A DNA stretch of 5,316 bases from Bacteroidales bacterium. GTDB taxonomy: Bacteria; Bacteroidota; Bacteroidia; Bacteroidales; SMBSF39. Made by a program: the position numbers and the translations under genes. The notes under the pieces were generated by a model. It made no database searches. It was given only the letters and a program-made list of their open reading frames with translations, and had not been told where the DNA came from. Positions 1 to 5,316 of this stretch are shown here, one piece after another. The stretch is taken from positions 1-5,316 of the forward strand of contig JAIOSH010000430.1 in NCBI GenBank assembly GCA_021107685.1. The letters are read 5' to 3'. The stretch's first letter is position 1. Each line of letters begins with the position of its first letter.

Positions 1-14
1 GTAAATTGCAAATC

Positions 15-953
15 ATGTACAAATATTTATTCGGACCGGTACCATCAAGACGCTTGGGAATGTCTCTCGGAGTTGACCTTGTTCCTCATAAAGTATGTTC
101 ACTCAATTGTATTTATTGCGAATGTGGACCTACTACAAAATTAACACTCGAAAGAAAAGAGTATATACTTTATGATAAAGTAGTAGAAGAGTTAGACAAT
201 TATTTCAGTAATAATCCTGCTCCTGATTATATTACTTTTTCCGGTTCGGGAGAACCTACTCTTAACTCACGCATTGGCGATGTTTTACAATTTATCAAGT
301 CGAAAAAAACCAACATTCCTGTTGCAGTTTTGACAAACGGAACCCTGTTTTATCAAAAACAAGTAAGAACAGAATTGCTTAGCGCAGATGTTGTGCTGCC
401 ATCATTAGATGCTGCATCAGATTTATCTTTTCGTAAAATAAACAGGCCGTTTCACAAGCTCAATATTCAGGAATACATACAAAGCCTTCAGGATTTCAGA
501 AATGAATATAAAGGTAAAATATGGCTTGAAGTATTAATTATTCCCGGCTATAATAATAGTAAAACCGAATTAAAACTGCTTAAAGAAGCATTAATAAAAA
601 TCCGACCCGACAGCATACAATTAAATACACTTGACAGACCCGGAGCTATATCCGATATCAGGGCAGCCACCAAAATAGAATTGCAACAGATAGCAGACTA
701 CTGGAATCTTGATAATGTTGAAATCATTGCATCTGCTCCCCAGCGAAAAGATATTAAATCTTATAGGGAAGATATTGAAACGGCAATTTTGGAAACAATA
801 TACAGAAGACCATGTACACTCAATGATCTTGCAAAAATTCTCGGAACACATATTAATGAAATTAACAAATATCTTGATGTATTGGAAGCAGACGATAAAA
901 TTGAATCTGTGCGTCAGGAAAGAGGTTTATTTTATCAGATTAAACATAAATAA
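15..953 (+). CDS. Radical SAM protein, COG0731/TYW1-like, with C-terminal winged-helix domain
   Basis: A radical S-adenosylmethionine enzyme of unknown substrate (312 residues). From the ATG at 15, the N-terminus carries the cluster-binding motif C28-x3-C32-x2-C35, where the third Cys follows a Tyr as is usual. An extra Cys (C37) lies just after it in YCECG. A GSGEPT stretch at about 77-82 fits the SAM-contacting GGE-like motif, and LTNGTL (106-111) and LPSLDA (128-133) fit later barrel strands. The opening FGPVPSRRLG is characteristic of the COG0731 group, which is related to the wyosine tRNA enzyme TYW1. Bacterial members have no settled function, so a tRNA role is only a possibility. Residues from about 253 to 312 look like a winged helix-turn-helix, an unusual addition to the catalytic barrel. 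An in-frame TTG at 6 would add three residues; I prefer the ATG because homologues typically begin MYKYLFGPVPSRRLG. No Shine-Dalgarno is visible and the promoter lies outside the window. The gene appears intact and converges on the permease gene. Confidence 0.9.
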   Translation: MYKYLFGPVPSRRLGMSLGVDLVPHKVCSLNCIYCECGPTTKLTLERKEYILYDKVVEELDNYFSNNPAPDYITFSGSGEPTLNSRIGDVLQFIKSKKTNIPVAVLTNGTLFYQKQVRTELLSADVVLPSLDAASDLSFRKINRPFHKLNIQEYIQSLQDFRNEYKGKIWLEVLIIPGYNNSKTELKLLKEALIKIRPDSIQLNTLDRPGAISDIRAATKIELQQIADYWNLDNVEIIASAPQRKDIKSYREDIETAILETIYRRPCTLNDLAKILGTHINEINKYLDVLEADDKIESVRQERGLFYQIKHK

Positions 954-960
954 AATTTTA
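951..960. repeat. 10-bp palindrome holding the two convergent stop codons
   Basis: TAAAATTTTA is a perfect 10-base palindrome. Its left TAA is the stop of the radical SAM gene, and its right TTA is the stop of the leftward permease gene read on the other strand. Only four bases separate the two stops, so neither gene has room for a classical GC-rich hairpin terminator between them. Transcripts from both sides must either end inside the opposing gene or rely on this AT-only element or a factor such as Rho. Its regulatory meaning is inferred; the palindrome itself is plainly visible. Confidence 0.5.
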
Positions 961-2331
961 ATTTTTATACCTTAGCCATTTCCATAATTCTTTATAATTT
1001 ACCTTTTTGCCATACATTAGTATTCCTGTCCTGTAAATTTTAGCTGCAAACCATGTAGTAGCAAGAAAACCCAGCACTAATAAAATTATTGATAAAGAAA
1101 GGTCAAAGTAAGAGACACCGAATGGTATGCGTATCATCATAACAATTGGCGAGGTAAAGGGAATTATTGAGAACCAGAATGCAACAGGACCGTCAGGATT
1201 TGTAATAATGATATTTGATACTACAAATGCTAATATCAAAGGTATTGTTATTGGCATCATAAATTGCTGTGTGTCGGCTTCATTATCAACCGCCGAACCA
1301 ATTGCAGCAAATAATGCTCCATAAAGTAAATAGCCTCCTAAAAAAAAGAATATGAACGAGCCAATCATTACTCCAAAATTGATTGATTGAATGGCATTAA
1401 TAATCTCACCTACACCATTATTATTTAATTGTGATGTTGTGGTTTGTGCATTTATATTATCCGATGGTATTAATTTGTTATTTTCCATTAATACCTTCTG
1501 TGTATTGAAAGTAGCAATGTCATCGGTAAAAAAAGCAGTGAAAGTGGTTATAATTGCAAAAGTTAAAATTATCCATAATACAAACTGGGTTAAACCAACA
1601 AAAGCTATACCTATTATCTTTCCCATCATTAATTGAAAAGGCTTGACAGAAGAAATAATCACTTCAATAATACGGCTTGTTTTTTCTTCAATAACACCTC
1701 GCATAACCTGTGAGCCATACAGGAAGATGAAAATGTAAATAAGTAGTCCTGCTGCAAAGCCTAAAACCATACTTACTTCTGTAGAGCTTTCTTCTTCCGA
1801 ACCACTTTCATCAAGTTTAATAGTGCTGATATTAATATTTGCTTTTATTGATTTTAGGAAATCGCGGCTTGTAATATTTTCATCATCGGATAAACGGAGT
1901 TCTTTAAATTTTTCTGCTAATTTCAAATCCTCAACCTCTTTTTTCATTACATTCTTAATGTAACTTTTAACATTGATATTTGGTTGTTTTTCTGAGTAAA
2001 GAACTGCATTAGAAGGGACACTTAAATTAGGCAGGGGAATATATAATAAAGCATATTCCTGATTTTTTGCCAGATCATCTTTGGCAATCTGCAAATCAGT
2101 AAATATATACCTGAATTTTAAATTATCAGTATCTTCAAATTTTCCAAGAAATAAACCTGTTTCATCAATTACTCCTATAGTTTTTACATCGTTTTCCAAT
2201 TGAGCAATATATATAGGAACAATAAATAAGGCAGCCATTAAAAGCGGACCTAATATAGTCATTACTATGAATGATCTTTTCTTTACACGTGTAAAGTATT
2301 CTCTTTTAATAATGAGGAATATTTTATTCAT
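958..2331 (-). CDS. ABC-2 type transporter permease (NatB/COG1668-like)
   Basis: Membrane subunit of an ABC exporter-type complex (457 residues), partner of the ATPase encoded just upstream. A short cytoplasmic N-terminus (KREYFTRVKKRSF) is followed by TM1 (about 22-43) and a large polar domain (about 44-186) predicted to lie outside the membrane. The remaining five membrane segments lie near 187-208, 239-268, 321-345, 358-380 and 413-435. After TM2 comes EEKTSRIIEVIISS (about 215-228), the hallmark cytoplasmic segment of the ABC2_membrane_3 family that contacts the ATPase. The loop between TM3 and TM4 (about 269-320) is rich in Asn, Gln and Thr and looks variable. The ATG at 2331 is chosen because it begins MNKIFLIIKREY, the usual family start. 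An upstream ATG at 2361 would add ten residues deep inside the ATPase gene. The start overlaps the ATPase stop by 8 bases, suggesting translational coupling. NatB exports sodium in Bacillus, but the substrate here cannot be assigned. Confidence 0.9.
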   Translation of the reverse strand: MNKIFLIIKREYFTRVKKRSFIVMTILGPLLMAALFIVPIYIAQLENDVKTIGVIDETGLFLGKFEDTDNLKFRYIFTDLQIAKDDLAKNQEYALLYIPLPNLSVPSNAVLYSEKQPNINVKSYIKNVMKKEVEDLKLAEKFKELRLSDDENITSRDFLKSIKANINISTIKLDESGSEEESSTEVSMVLGFAAGLLIYIFIFLYGSQVMRGVIEEKTSRIIEVIISSVKPFQLMMGKIIGIAFVGLTQFVLWIILTFAIITTFTAFFTDDIATFNTQKVLMENNKLIPSDNINAQTTTSQLNNNGVGEIINAIQSINFGVMIGSFIFFFLGGYLLYGALFAAIGSAVDNEADTQQFMMPITIPLILAFVVSNIIITNPDGPVAFWFSIIPFTSPIVMMIRIPFGVSYFDLSLSIILLVLGFLATTWFAAKIYRTGILMYGKKVNYKELWKWLRYKN

Positions 2332-3241
2332 TTTCTTTAACTTTAGCAATAAAAATATCATTCATGGAAGGCATAATTTCATTAAATGATTGAATTGTAA
2401 TATGGGGTAAAAGTTCTTTTATTAAATCATTTGGTTTATATGAATCAGTAAATTTTATTTTAGCTCTAATAATATCATCTTCATTATTTTGTTCCAATAA
2501 TTGAAAACCAGGTTTCAGCACATTTTTCAGGCTGCCTTGAAAACCGGTAAATGTAATTTCAAAAGTATTTGAACGATAAGTCTTTTTAATATCTTTAACC
2601 TTTCCATCAAGAATTTTTTTAGCATTATCTATCAAAGCAATATGGTCGCATAATTCTTCAACAGAAGCCATATTGTGAGTGGAAAAAATTATTGTAGCAC
2701 CATTATCACGTAAGCTTAAGATTTCATCTTTAAGAATATTTACATTAATTGGGTCAAATCCGCTGAATGGCTCGTCAAAGATCAAAAGCTTTGGTTCGTG
2801 AATAATTGTAATGATAAATTGAAATTTTTGTTGCATTCCTTTTGAAAGTTCTTCAACTTTTTTATTCCACCATGATTGGATTTCAAATTTTTCGAACCAG
2901 TATTTAAGCTTTTGTAGTGCATCATTCTTTGTTAAGCCTTTTAACTGAGTTAAATACAGTGCCTGTTCACCGACTTTCATTTTTTTATACAAACCTCTCT
3001 CTTCGGGCAGGTATCCGATTTGTCCGGTATGATACTGTTTGAGTTTTTCATTTAAAAAAAATAGTTCACCATTATCAGGTGCTGTTATCATATTAATTAT
3101 TCTTATGAAAGAAGTTTTTCCTGCACCATTCGGACCAAGTAAACCGAAAATACTTTGTTCGGGAACTGATATGCTTACCTTATCAAGAGCTTTATGATTA
3201 GCATATTGTTTTGTAACATCTGTTGCAGTCAATAAATCCAT
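2324..3241 (-). CDS. ABC transporter ATP-binding protein (NatA/COG4152-like)
   Basis: Cytoplasmic ATPase subunit (305 residues) that powers the downstream permease. Visible motifs: Walker A GPNGAGKT (36-43), a Q-loop region IGYLPEERGLY where Glu (E80) stands in the usual Gln position, signature LSKGM (132-136) in place of LSGGQ, Walker B LLIFDEP (152-158) with catalytic Glu, D-loop SGFDP (160-164), and switch His H189 in STHN. All residues needed for ATP hydrolysis are present. GYLPEERGLY and a C-terminal extension of about 85 residues after the nucleotide-binding domain (DUF4162-like) point to the COG4152/NatA branch rather than to an importer. The ATG at 3241 gives MDLLTATDVTKQY, matching the usual start of the fold. 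An ATG at 3256 would add five residues and leave only three bases after the dnaJ stop. The 18-base gap to dnaJ contains no promoter or terminator that I can see, so the gene is probably read from the grpE-dnaJ transcript. Confidence 0.93.
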   Translation of the reverse strand: MDLLTATDVTKQYANHKALDKVSISVPEQSIFGLLGPNGAGKTSFIRIINMITAPDNGELFFLNEKLKQYHTGQIGYLPEERGLYKKMKVGEQALYLTQLKGLTKNDALQKLKYWFEKFEIQSWWNKKVEELSKGMQQKFQFIITIIHEPKLLIFDEPFSGFDPINVNILKDEILSLRDNGATIIFSTHNMASVEELCDHIALIDNAKKILDGKVKDIKKTYRSNTFEITFTGFQGSLKNVLKPGFQLLEQNNEDDIIRAKIKFTDSYKPNDLIKELLPHITIQSFNEIMPSMNDIFIAKVKENE

Positions 3242-3259
3242 TTGAATATTTAACATTAA

Positions 3260-4408
3260 TTAATGAAAGTACTCTTTCATACGATGAAAGAAGCTTTTAT
3301 CACTTCTTGTTGGATTTGGTATAAAATTTTCTGATTTACTTAATCTTTCAAGAGTAATTCTTTCTTCTCTTGTAAGGGTTTTTGGTGTCCAAACGTTAAT
3401 ATTAATTAAAATATCGCCATTGCCATAAGAATTTAAAGAGGGGAGTCCCTTGCCTTTTAATCGTAATACTTTTCCTGCTTGTGTACCTGGTATTATTTTA
3501 ATTCTTGCTTTTCCATCAATTGTAGGAACTTCAATTAAAGCTCCTAATGCTGCATCGGTAAAACTGATGTATTTATCAAATATCAGGTTATTACCATCTC
3601 TGATAAGTTCGGGGTGGTCAATTTCTTCAATAACAACTATCAGGTCGCCTGAAATTCCACCTCTTGCTGCGGCATTTCCTTTACCACTGACAGATAACTG
3701 CATCCCTTCTTCTACACCTGCAGGGATATTTATACTAATAATTTCTTCTCCTCTAATGATACCATTTCCTGTACAATGTGGACATTTACTTGTAATTACC
3801 TGTCCCTCACCTCTACAATGAGGACAAATAGAAGATGTTTGCATCTGTCCTAAAAAAGTATTTGTTACCCTTGTAACCTGTCCTGTACCATGACAGGTTG
3901 AACATGTTGAATAAGATGAACCTCCTCTTGCACCTGTACCATTACAAACGGAACAACTAATATATTTATCAACTTTTATTTTTTTTTCAACACCTTTGGC
4001 AATTTCTTCGAGACTAAGATTAACTTTAATTCTCAAATTTGAACCGCGGTTAACTCTTCTGCTTCTTTGTCTGCTACCGCCGAATCCTGAAAAATTACTA
4101 AAAGCCCCACCGAAAATATCTCCGAACTGACTAAAAATATCTTCCATGCTCATTCCACCGCCAAATCCTCCACTTGCAGCTCCACCAACTCCTGCATGAC
4201 CAAATTGGTCGTATCGGTTTCTTTTATTAGGATCACTCAGAATTTCATAAGCTTCGGCAGCTTCTTTAAATTTTTCTTCTGCTTCTTTATCATTAGGGTT
4301 CTTGTCAGGATGGTGCTTTAAGGCTTTTTGACGATATGCTTTTTTAATTTCTGCATCAGAAGCATTCTTAGAAACTTCCAGTACATCGTAATAATCTCTT
4401 TTGGACAT
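3260..4408 (-). CDS. dnaJ: Chaperone protein DnaJ (Hsp40)
   Basis: Type I J-domain co-chaperone that delivers unfolded clients to DnaK and stimulates its ATPase in the cytoplasm. At 382 residues it is of normal length. Domains in order: J-domain (1-70) with the essential HPD at 33-35; Gly/Phe-rich linker (about 73-112) containing GGFGGGMSMEDIFSQFGDIFG; C-terminal domain I interrupted by the zinc region; then C-terminal domain II and dimerisation tail. The zinc region has four CxxCxGxG repeats with Cys pairs at 152/155, 169/172, 195/198 and 209/212, all complete, so both zinc sites should form. The start at 4408 gives the canonical MSKRDYYDVLEV. No Shine-Dalgarno is visible; the upstream stretch is A/T-rich. 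It follows grpE after 78 bases and precedes an ABC ATPase by 18 bases. A run of nine A residues in codons 141-144, just before the zinc region, is a possible slippage point, but the reading frame is intact. Confidence 0.98.
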   Translation of the reverse strand: MSKRDYYDVLEVSKNASDAEIKKAYRQKALKHHPDKNPNDKEAEEKFKEAAEAYEILSDPNKRNRYDQFGHAGVGGAASGGFGGGMSMEDIFSQFGDIFGGAFSNFSGFGGSRQRSRRVNRGSNLRIKVNLSLEEIAKGVEKKIKVDKYISCSVCNGTGARGGSSYSTCSTCHGTGQVTRVTNTFLGQMQTSSICPHCRGEGQVITSKCPHCTGNGIIRGEEIISINIPAGVEEGMQLSVSGKGNAAARGGISGDLIVVIEEIDHPELIRDGNNLIFDKYISFTDAALGALIEVPTIDGKARIKIIPGTQAGKVLRLKGKGLPSLNSYGNGDILININVWTPKTLTREERITLERLSKSENFIPNPTRSDKSFFHRMKEYFH

Positions 4409-4460
4409 TTTTTGAAATTTACTTTTATATCTTAAAAAAAAGTGAAAAAATTATAATTTA

Positions 4461-4478
4461 CCACTAAAATTGCAGTAG
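4461..4478 (-). other. Weak hairpin in the grpE-dnaJ gap
   Basis: In the 78-base space between grpE and dnaJ, the leftward transcript reads CUACUG-CAAUUU-UAGUGG. This can form a six-pair stem, two of the pairs G-U, around a six-base loop. No U-run follows directly, so it does not look like an intrinsic terminator. It could be an mRNA processing or stability element that sets the grpE:dnaJ ratio, or it could be chance. No TAnnTTTG box is present in this gap, so I see no separate dnaJ promoter. Confidence 0.2.
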
Positions 4479-4486
4479 AACCCAAT

Positions 4487-5098
4487 TTATTTACCAATAA
4501 CAACCTTTGCAAACCTGATTACTTTATCATTTAACAAATAGCCTTTTTCAATCTCGTCAACTATTTTCCCTTTCATATTTTTTTCAGGTGCAGGTATATA
4601 GGTAATTGCTTCATGGAAATCAGTATCAAATTCCTTACCAATTGTTTCCATTTGTTTAAGTCCCTTTTTTTCAAGGATAGAATTGAATTTATTATAAATT
4701 AAATCAATACCTTCTATAATTGCCTTGCAATCGTTTGAATCATTTAATGATTTCTTAGCTCTTTCAAAATCATCCAATACAGGAAGTAAATCTGTAATAA
4801 CTTCTGATGAAGCTGTTTTTATAAGATCAATTTTTTCTTTTATAGTTCTTTTCCTGTAATTATCAAATTCGGAAAACAACCTTAAATATTTGTCATTTAA
4901 TTCATCAATTTTTTCCTGTAATTCTTTTTCATTTGAATCATTATCTTTCCTGCCCTTTACTTTCTTATGCTTTTTTGCAACTTTCTTTTTTTCGCTTTTA
5001 TCTTTCGCAGTTTCGTGATTGCCGGCTGCTTGTTCGTCAGTTAAATTTTCCTTTGATTCCATTTCAATATTATCAGTTATTTTTATTTCATTTTCCAT
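4487..5098 (-). CDS. grpE: Protein GrpE (nucleotide exchange factor for DnaK)
   Basis: Releases ADP from DnaK so that the chaperone cycle can continue; acts as a homodimer in the cytoplasm. The protein has 203 residues. Residues 1-57 are low-complexity and highly charged: acidic first, then a lysine-rich block at about 34-52 (KSEKKKVAKKHKKVKGRK). Residues 58-100 form the long coiled-coil dimer helix, including LFSEFDNYRKRT, a typical GrpE sequence. Residues 101-145 form the short helices of the four-helix bundle (ITDLLPVLDDFERAK). The C-terminal beta domain that inserts into DnaK carries FDTDFHEAI (157-165) and GYLLNDKVIRFAKVVIGK (186-203). The family often has Pro or His where F196 stands in IRFAKV, a minor change. 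The ATG at 5098 is the only convincing start. It is the first gene of the leftward cluster, preceded by a regulatory region with a -7 box and TGTCA/TGACA half-sites. No dnaK or hrcA is next to it inside the window. Confidence 0.97.
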   Translation of the reverse strand: MENEIKITDNIEMESKENLTDEQAAGNHETAKDKSEKKKVAKKHKKVKGRKDNDSNEKELQEKIDELNDKYLRLFSEFDNYRKRTIKEKIDLIKTASSEVITDLLPVLDDFERAKKSLNDSNDCKAIIEGIDLIYNKFNSILEKKGLKQMETIGKEFDTDFHEAITYIPAPEKNMKGKIVDEIEKGYLLNDKVIRFAKVVIGK

Positions 5099-5109
5099 TT
5101 TTTATGCTC

Positions 5110-5129
5110 TAATATTTATTAAAATATTA
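5110..5129 (-). other. AU-only hairpin in the grpE leader
   Basis: An inverted repeat with 8-base arms (TAATATTT at 5110-5117 and AAATATTA at 5122-5129) surrounds a 4-base loop. In the predicted grpE mRNA it ends 11 bases before the ATG. All pairs are A-U, so the stem is marginally stable and would open easily on warming. A thermosensor role near a heat-shock gene is an attractive but unproven inference; in such AT-rich DNA a repeat of this kind can also arise by chance. Confidence 0.3.
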
Positions 5130-5148
5130 AAAATTTCAAATCTTTTTT

Positions 5149-5166
5149 GCAATTCAAAAAATTTGC
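5149..5166 (-). other. Second small hairpin in the grpE leader
   Basis: GCAATT (5149-5154) and AATTTGC (5160-5166) form an inverted repeat that pairs over six positions with one bulged base and a five-base loop. It contains the few G-C pairs in this part of the leader, so it is more stable than the AU hairpin next to it. Together the two could structure the untranslated region before grpE. No function can be assigned. Confidence 0.25.
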
Positions 5167-5180
5167 CAAATAAGATATTG

Positions 5181-5225
5181 TGTCAACGTGTCAGTTTTTT
5201 TTGTAATCTTTAAAAAAAGTTGACA
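5181..5225. promoter_or_regulatory. Cluster of TGTCA/TGACA half-sites upstream of grpE (candidate operator)
   Basis: On the plus strand, TGTCA occurs at 5181-5185 and again at 5189-5193, a direct repeat with a 3-base spacer. The inverse, TGACA, lies at 5221-5225. The outer pair extends to 7-base perfect arms, TGTCAAC (5181-5187) and GTTGACA (5219-5225). The inner pair is continued by a T-run (5195-5202) facing an A-run (5212-5218), giving a long imperfect inverted repeat around a 10-base loop. The right arm overlaps the last two bases of the leftward -7 box and the expected grpE transcription start, the position expected for repressor binding. It does not match the CIRCE element bound by HrcA. 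The identity of any binding protein is unknown. Confidence 0.45.
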
Positions 5226-5231
5226 AAAATA
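5224..5231 (-). promoter_or_regulatory. Candidate -7 box of the grpE operon promoter
   Basis: Read leftward, this is TATTTTTG, a full match to the Bacteroidota -7 consensus TAnnTTTG. It is the only such match facing grpE between 5099 and 5316. A clear -33 TTTG is missing; the nearest candidate is TTTT at 5253-5250 with an 18-base spacer. Transcription would begin near 5217, giving a leader of about 120 bases before the grpE ATG. The weak -33 element may mean that activation or an alternative sigma factor is needed. Confidence 0.45.
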
Positions 5232-5237
5232 GGAAGT

Positions 5238-5270
5238 TTTGTCGTTAATAAAATATAATATATATTTTTG
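5238..5270 (+). promoter_or_regulatory. Rightward promoter for a gene beyond the window
   Basis: TTTG at 5238-5241, a 21-base AT-rich spacer, and TATTTTTG at 5263-5270 match both parts of the Bacteroidota housekeeping promoter (TTTG / TAnnTTTG). Transcription would start near 5276 and run off the right end, so a gene divergent from grpE is expected past 5316. No start codon followed by a convincing coding frame is visible in the last 40 bases. The promoter shares its upstream DNA with the grpE promoter and the half-site cluster. Confidence 0.55.
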
Positions 5271-5316
5271 TAGTTGAAAGAGTTTTGAAAAATATTTATT
5301 ATAAAATTATAAAATA

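Noticed and set aside
709..975. Open frame on the plus strand inside the end of the radical SAM gene
   Set aside because: It lies in another frame of a clearly coding gene, has no recognisable domain and no start signal. It is a shadow frame.
1127..1636. Two plus-strand open frames opposite the permease gene
   Set aside because: They are antisense to membrane-segment codons, which gives them a hydrophobic, Ile-rich look. The permease frame carries the family motifs, so these are not genes.
3242..3259. Promoter or terminator between dnaJ and the ABC ATPase gene
   Set aside because: The 18-base gap has no TAnnTTTG box, no hairpin and no U-run.
3450..3821. 123-codon plus-strand open frame opposite dnaJ
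   Set aside because: It is antisense to the DnaJ zinc-region and C-terminal codons, and DnaJ is certain. No independent promoter or start signal is visible.
4066..4190. Gly/Phe repeats in dnaJ as a DNA repeat array
   Set aside because: This is the normal Gly/Phe linker of DnaJ; the codons vary and there is no regular repeat unit.
5019..5213. Plus-strand open frame overlapping the start of grpE and the leader
   Set aside because: It runs antisense through the GrpE N-terminus and into AT-rich leader DNA. The translation is low-complexity, and the rightward promoter found lies downstream of it.
5099..5316. CIRCE element (TTAGCACTC-N9-GAGTGCTAA) for HrcA control
   Set aside because: No match, even partial, was seen on either strand; the half-sites here are TGTCA/TGACA.

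Overview
The window looks like a chromosomal fragment from a member of the Bacteroidota (Bacteroidetes), probably near the order Bacteroidales. The supporting evidence is an AT-rich composition, start codons without Shine-Dalgarno sequences, matches to the Bacteroidota -7 promoter box TAnnTTTG with a -33 TTTG, and a grpE-dnaJ pair with no dnaK beside it. This placement comes from promoter style and protein character; no marker gene proves it.

Layout: one rightward gene (15-953) encodes a radical SAM protein of the COG0731 (TYW1-like) type with a C-terminal winged-helix segment. Its upstream region lies outside the window. It meets a leftward four-gene cluster head to head, with only 4 bases between the two stop codons. 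Read in the direction of transcription (right to left), the cluster is grpE (5098-4487), dnaJ (4408-3260), an ABC ATPase of the NatA/COG4152 type (3241-2324) and an ABC-2 permease of the NatB/COG1668 type (2331-958). The gaps are 78 bases (grpE-dnaJ), 18 bases (dnaJ-ATPase) and an 8-base overlap (ATPase-permease). This spacing fits a single transcript, possibly with partial uncoupling after grpE.

GrpE and DnaJ are the nucleotide exchange factor and the J-domain co-chaperone of DnaK; DnaK itself must be encoded elsewhere. The two ABC genes together form one exporter-like complex in the inner membrane. The substrate cannot be read from the sequence, and the link to the chaperones may be only shared transcription.

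The 218 bases right of grpE (5099-5316) are the main regulatory region. They hold a good -7 box pointing left to grpE, a full -33/-7 promoter pointing right to a gene beyond the window, and a cluster of TGTCA/TGACA half-sites. The half-site next to the leftward box overlaps it, as an operator would. Two small AU-rich hairpins lie in the predicted grpE leader. No RNA genes, CRISPR arrays, insertion sequences or other mobile elements were seen. I do not see an obviously new biological system. The most useful leads are the half-site cluster between the divergent promoters and the uncharacterised radical SAM/winged-helix protein.
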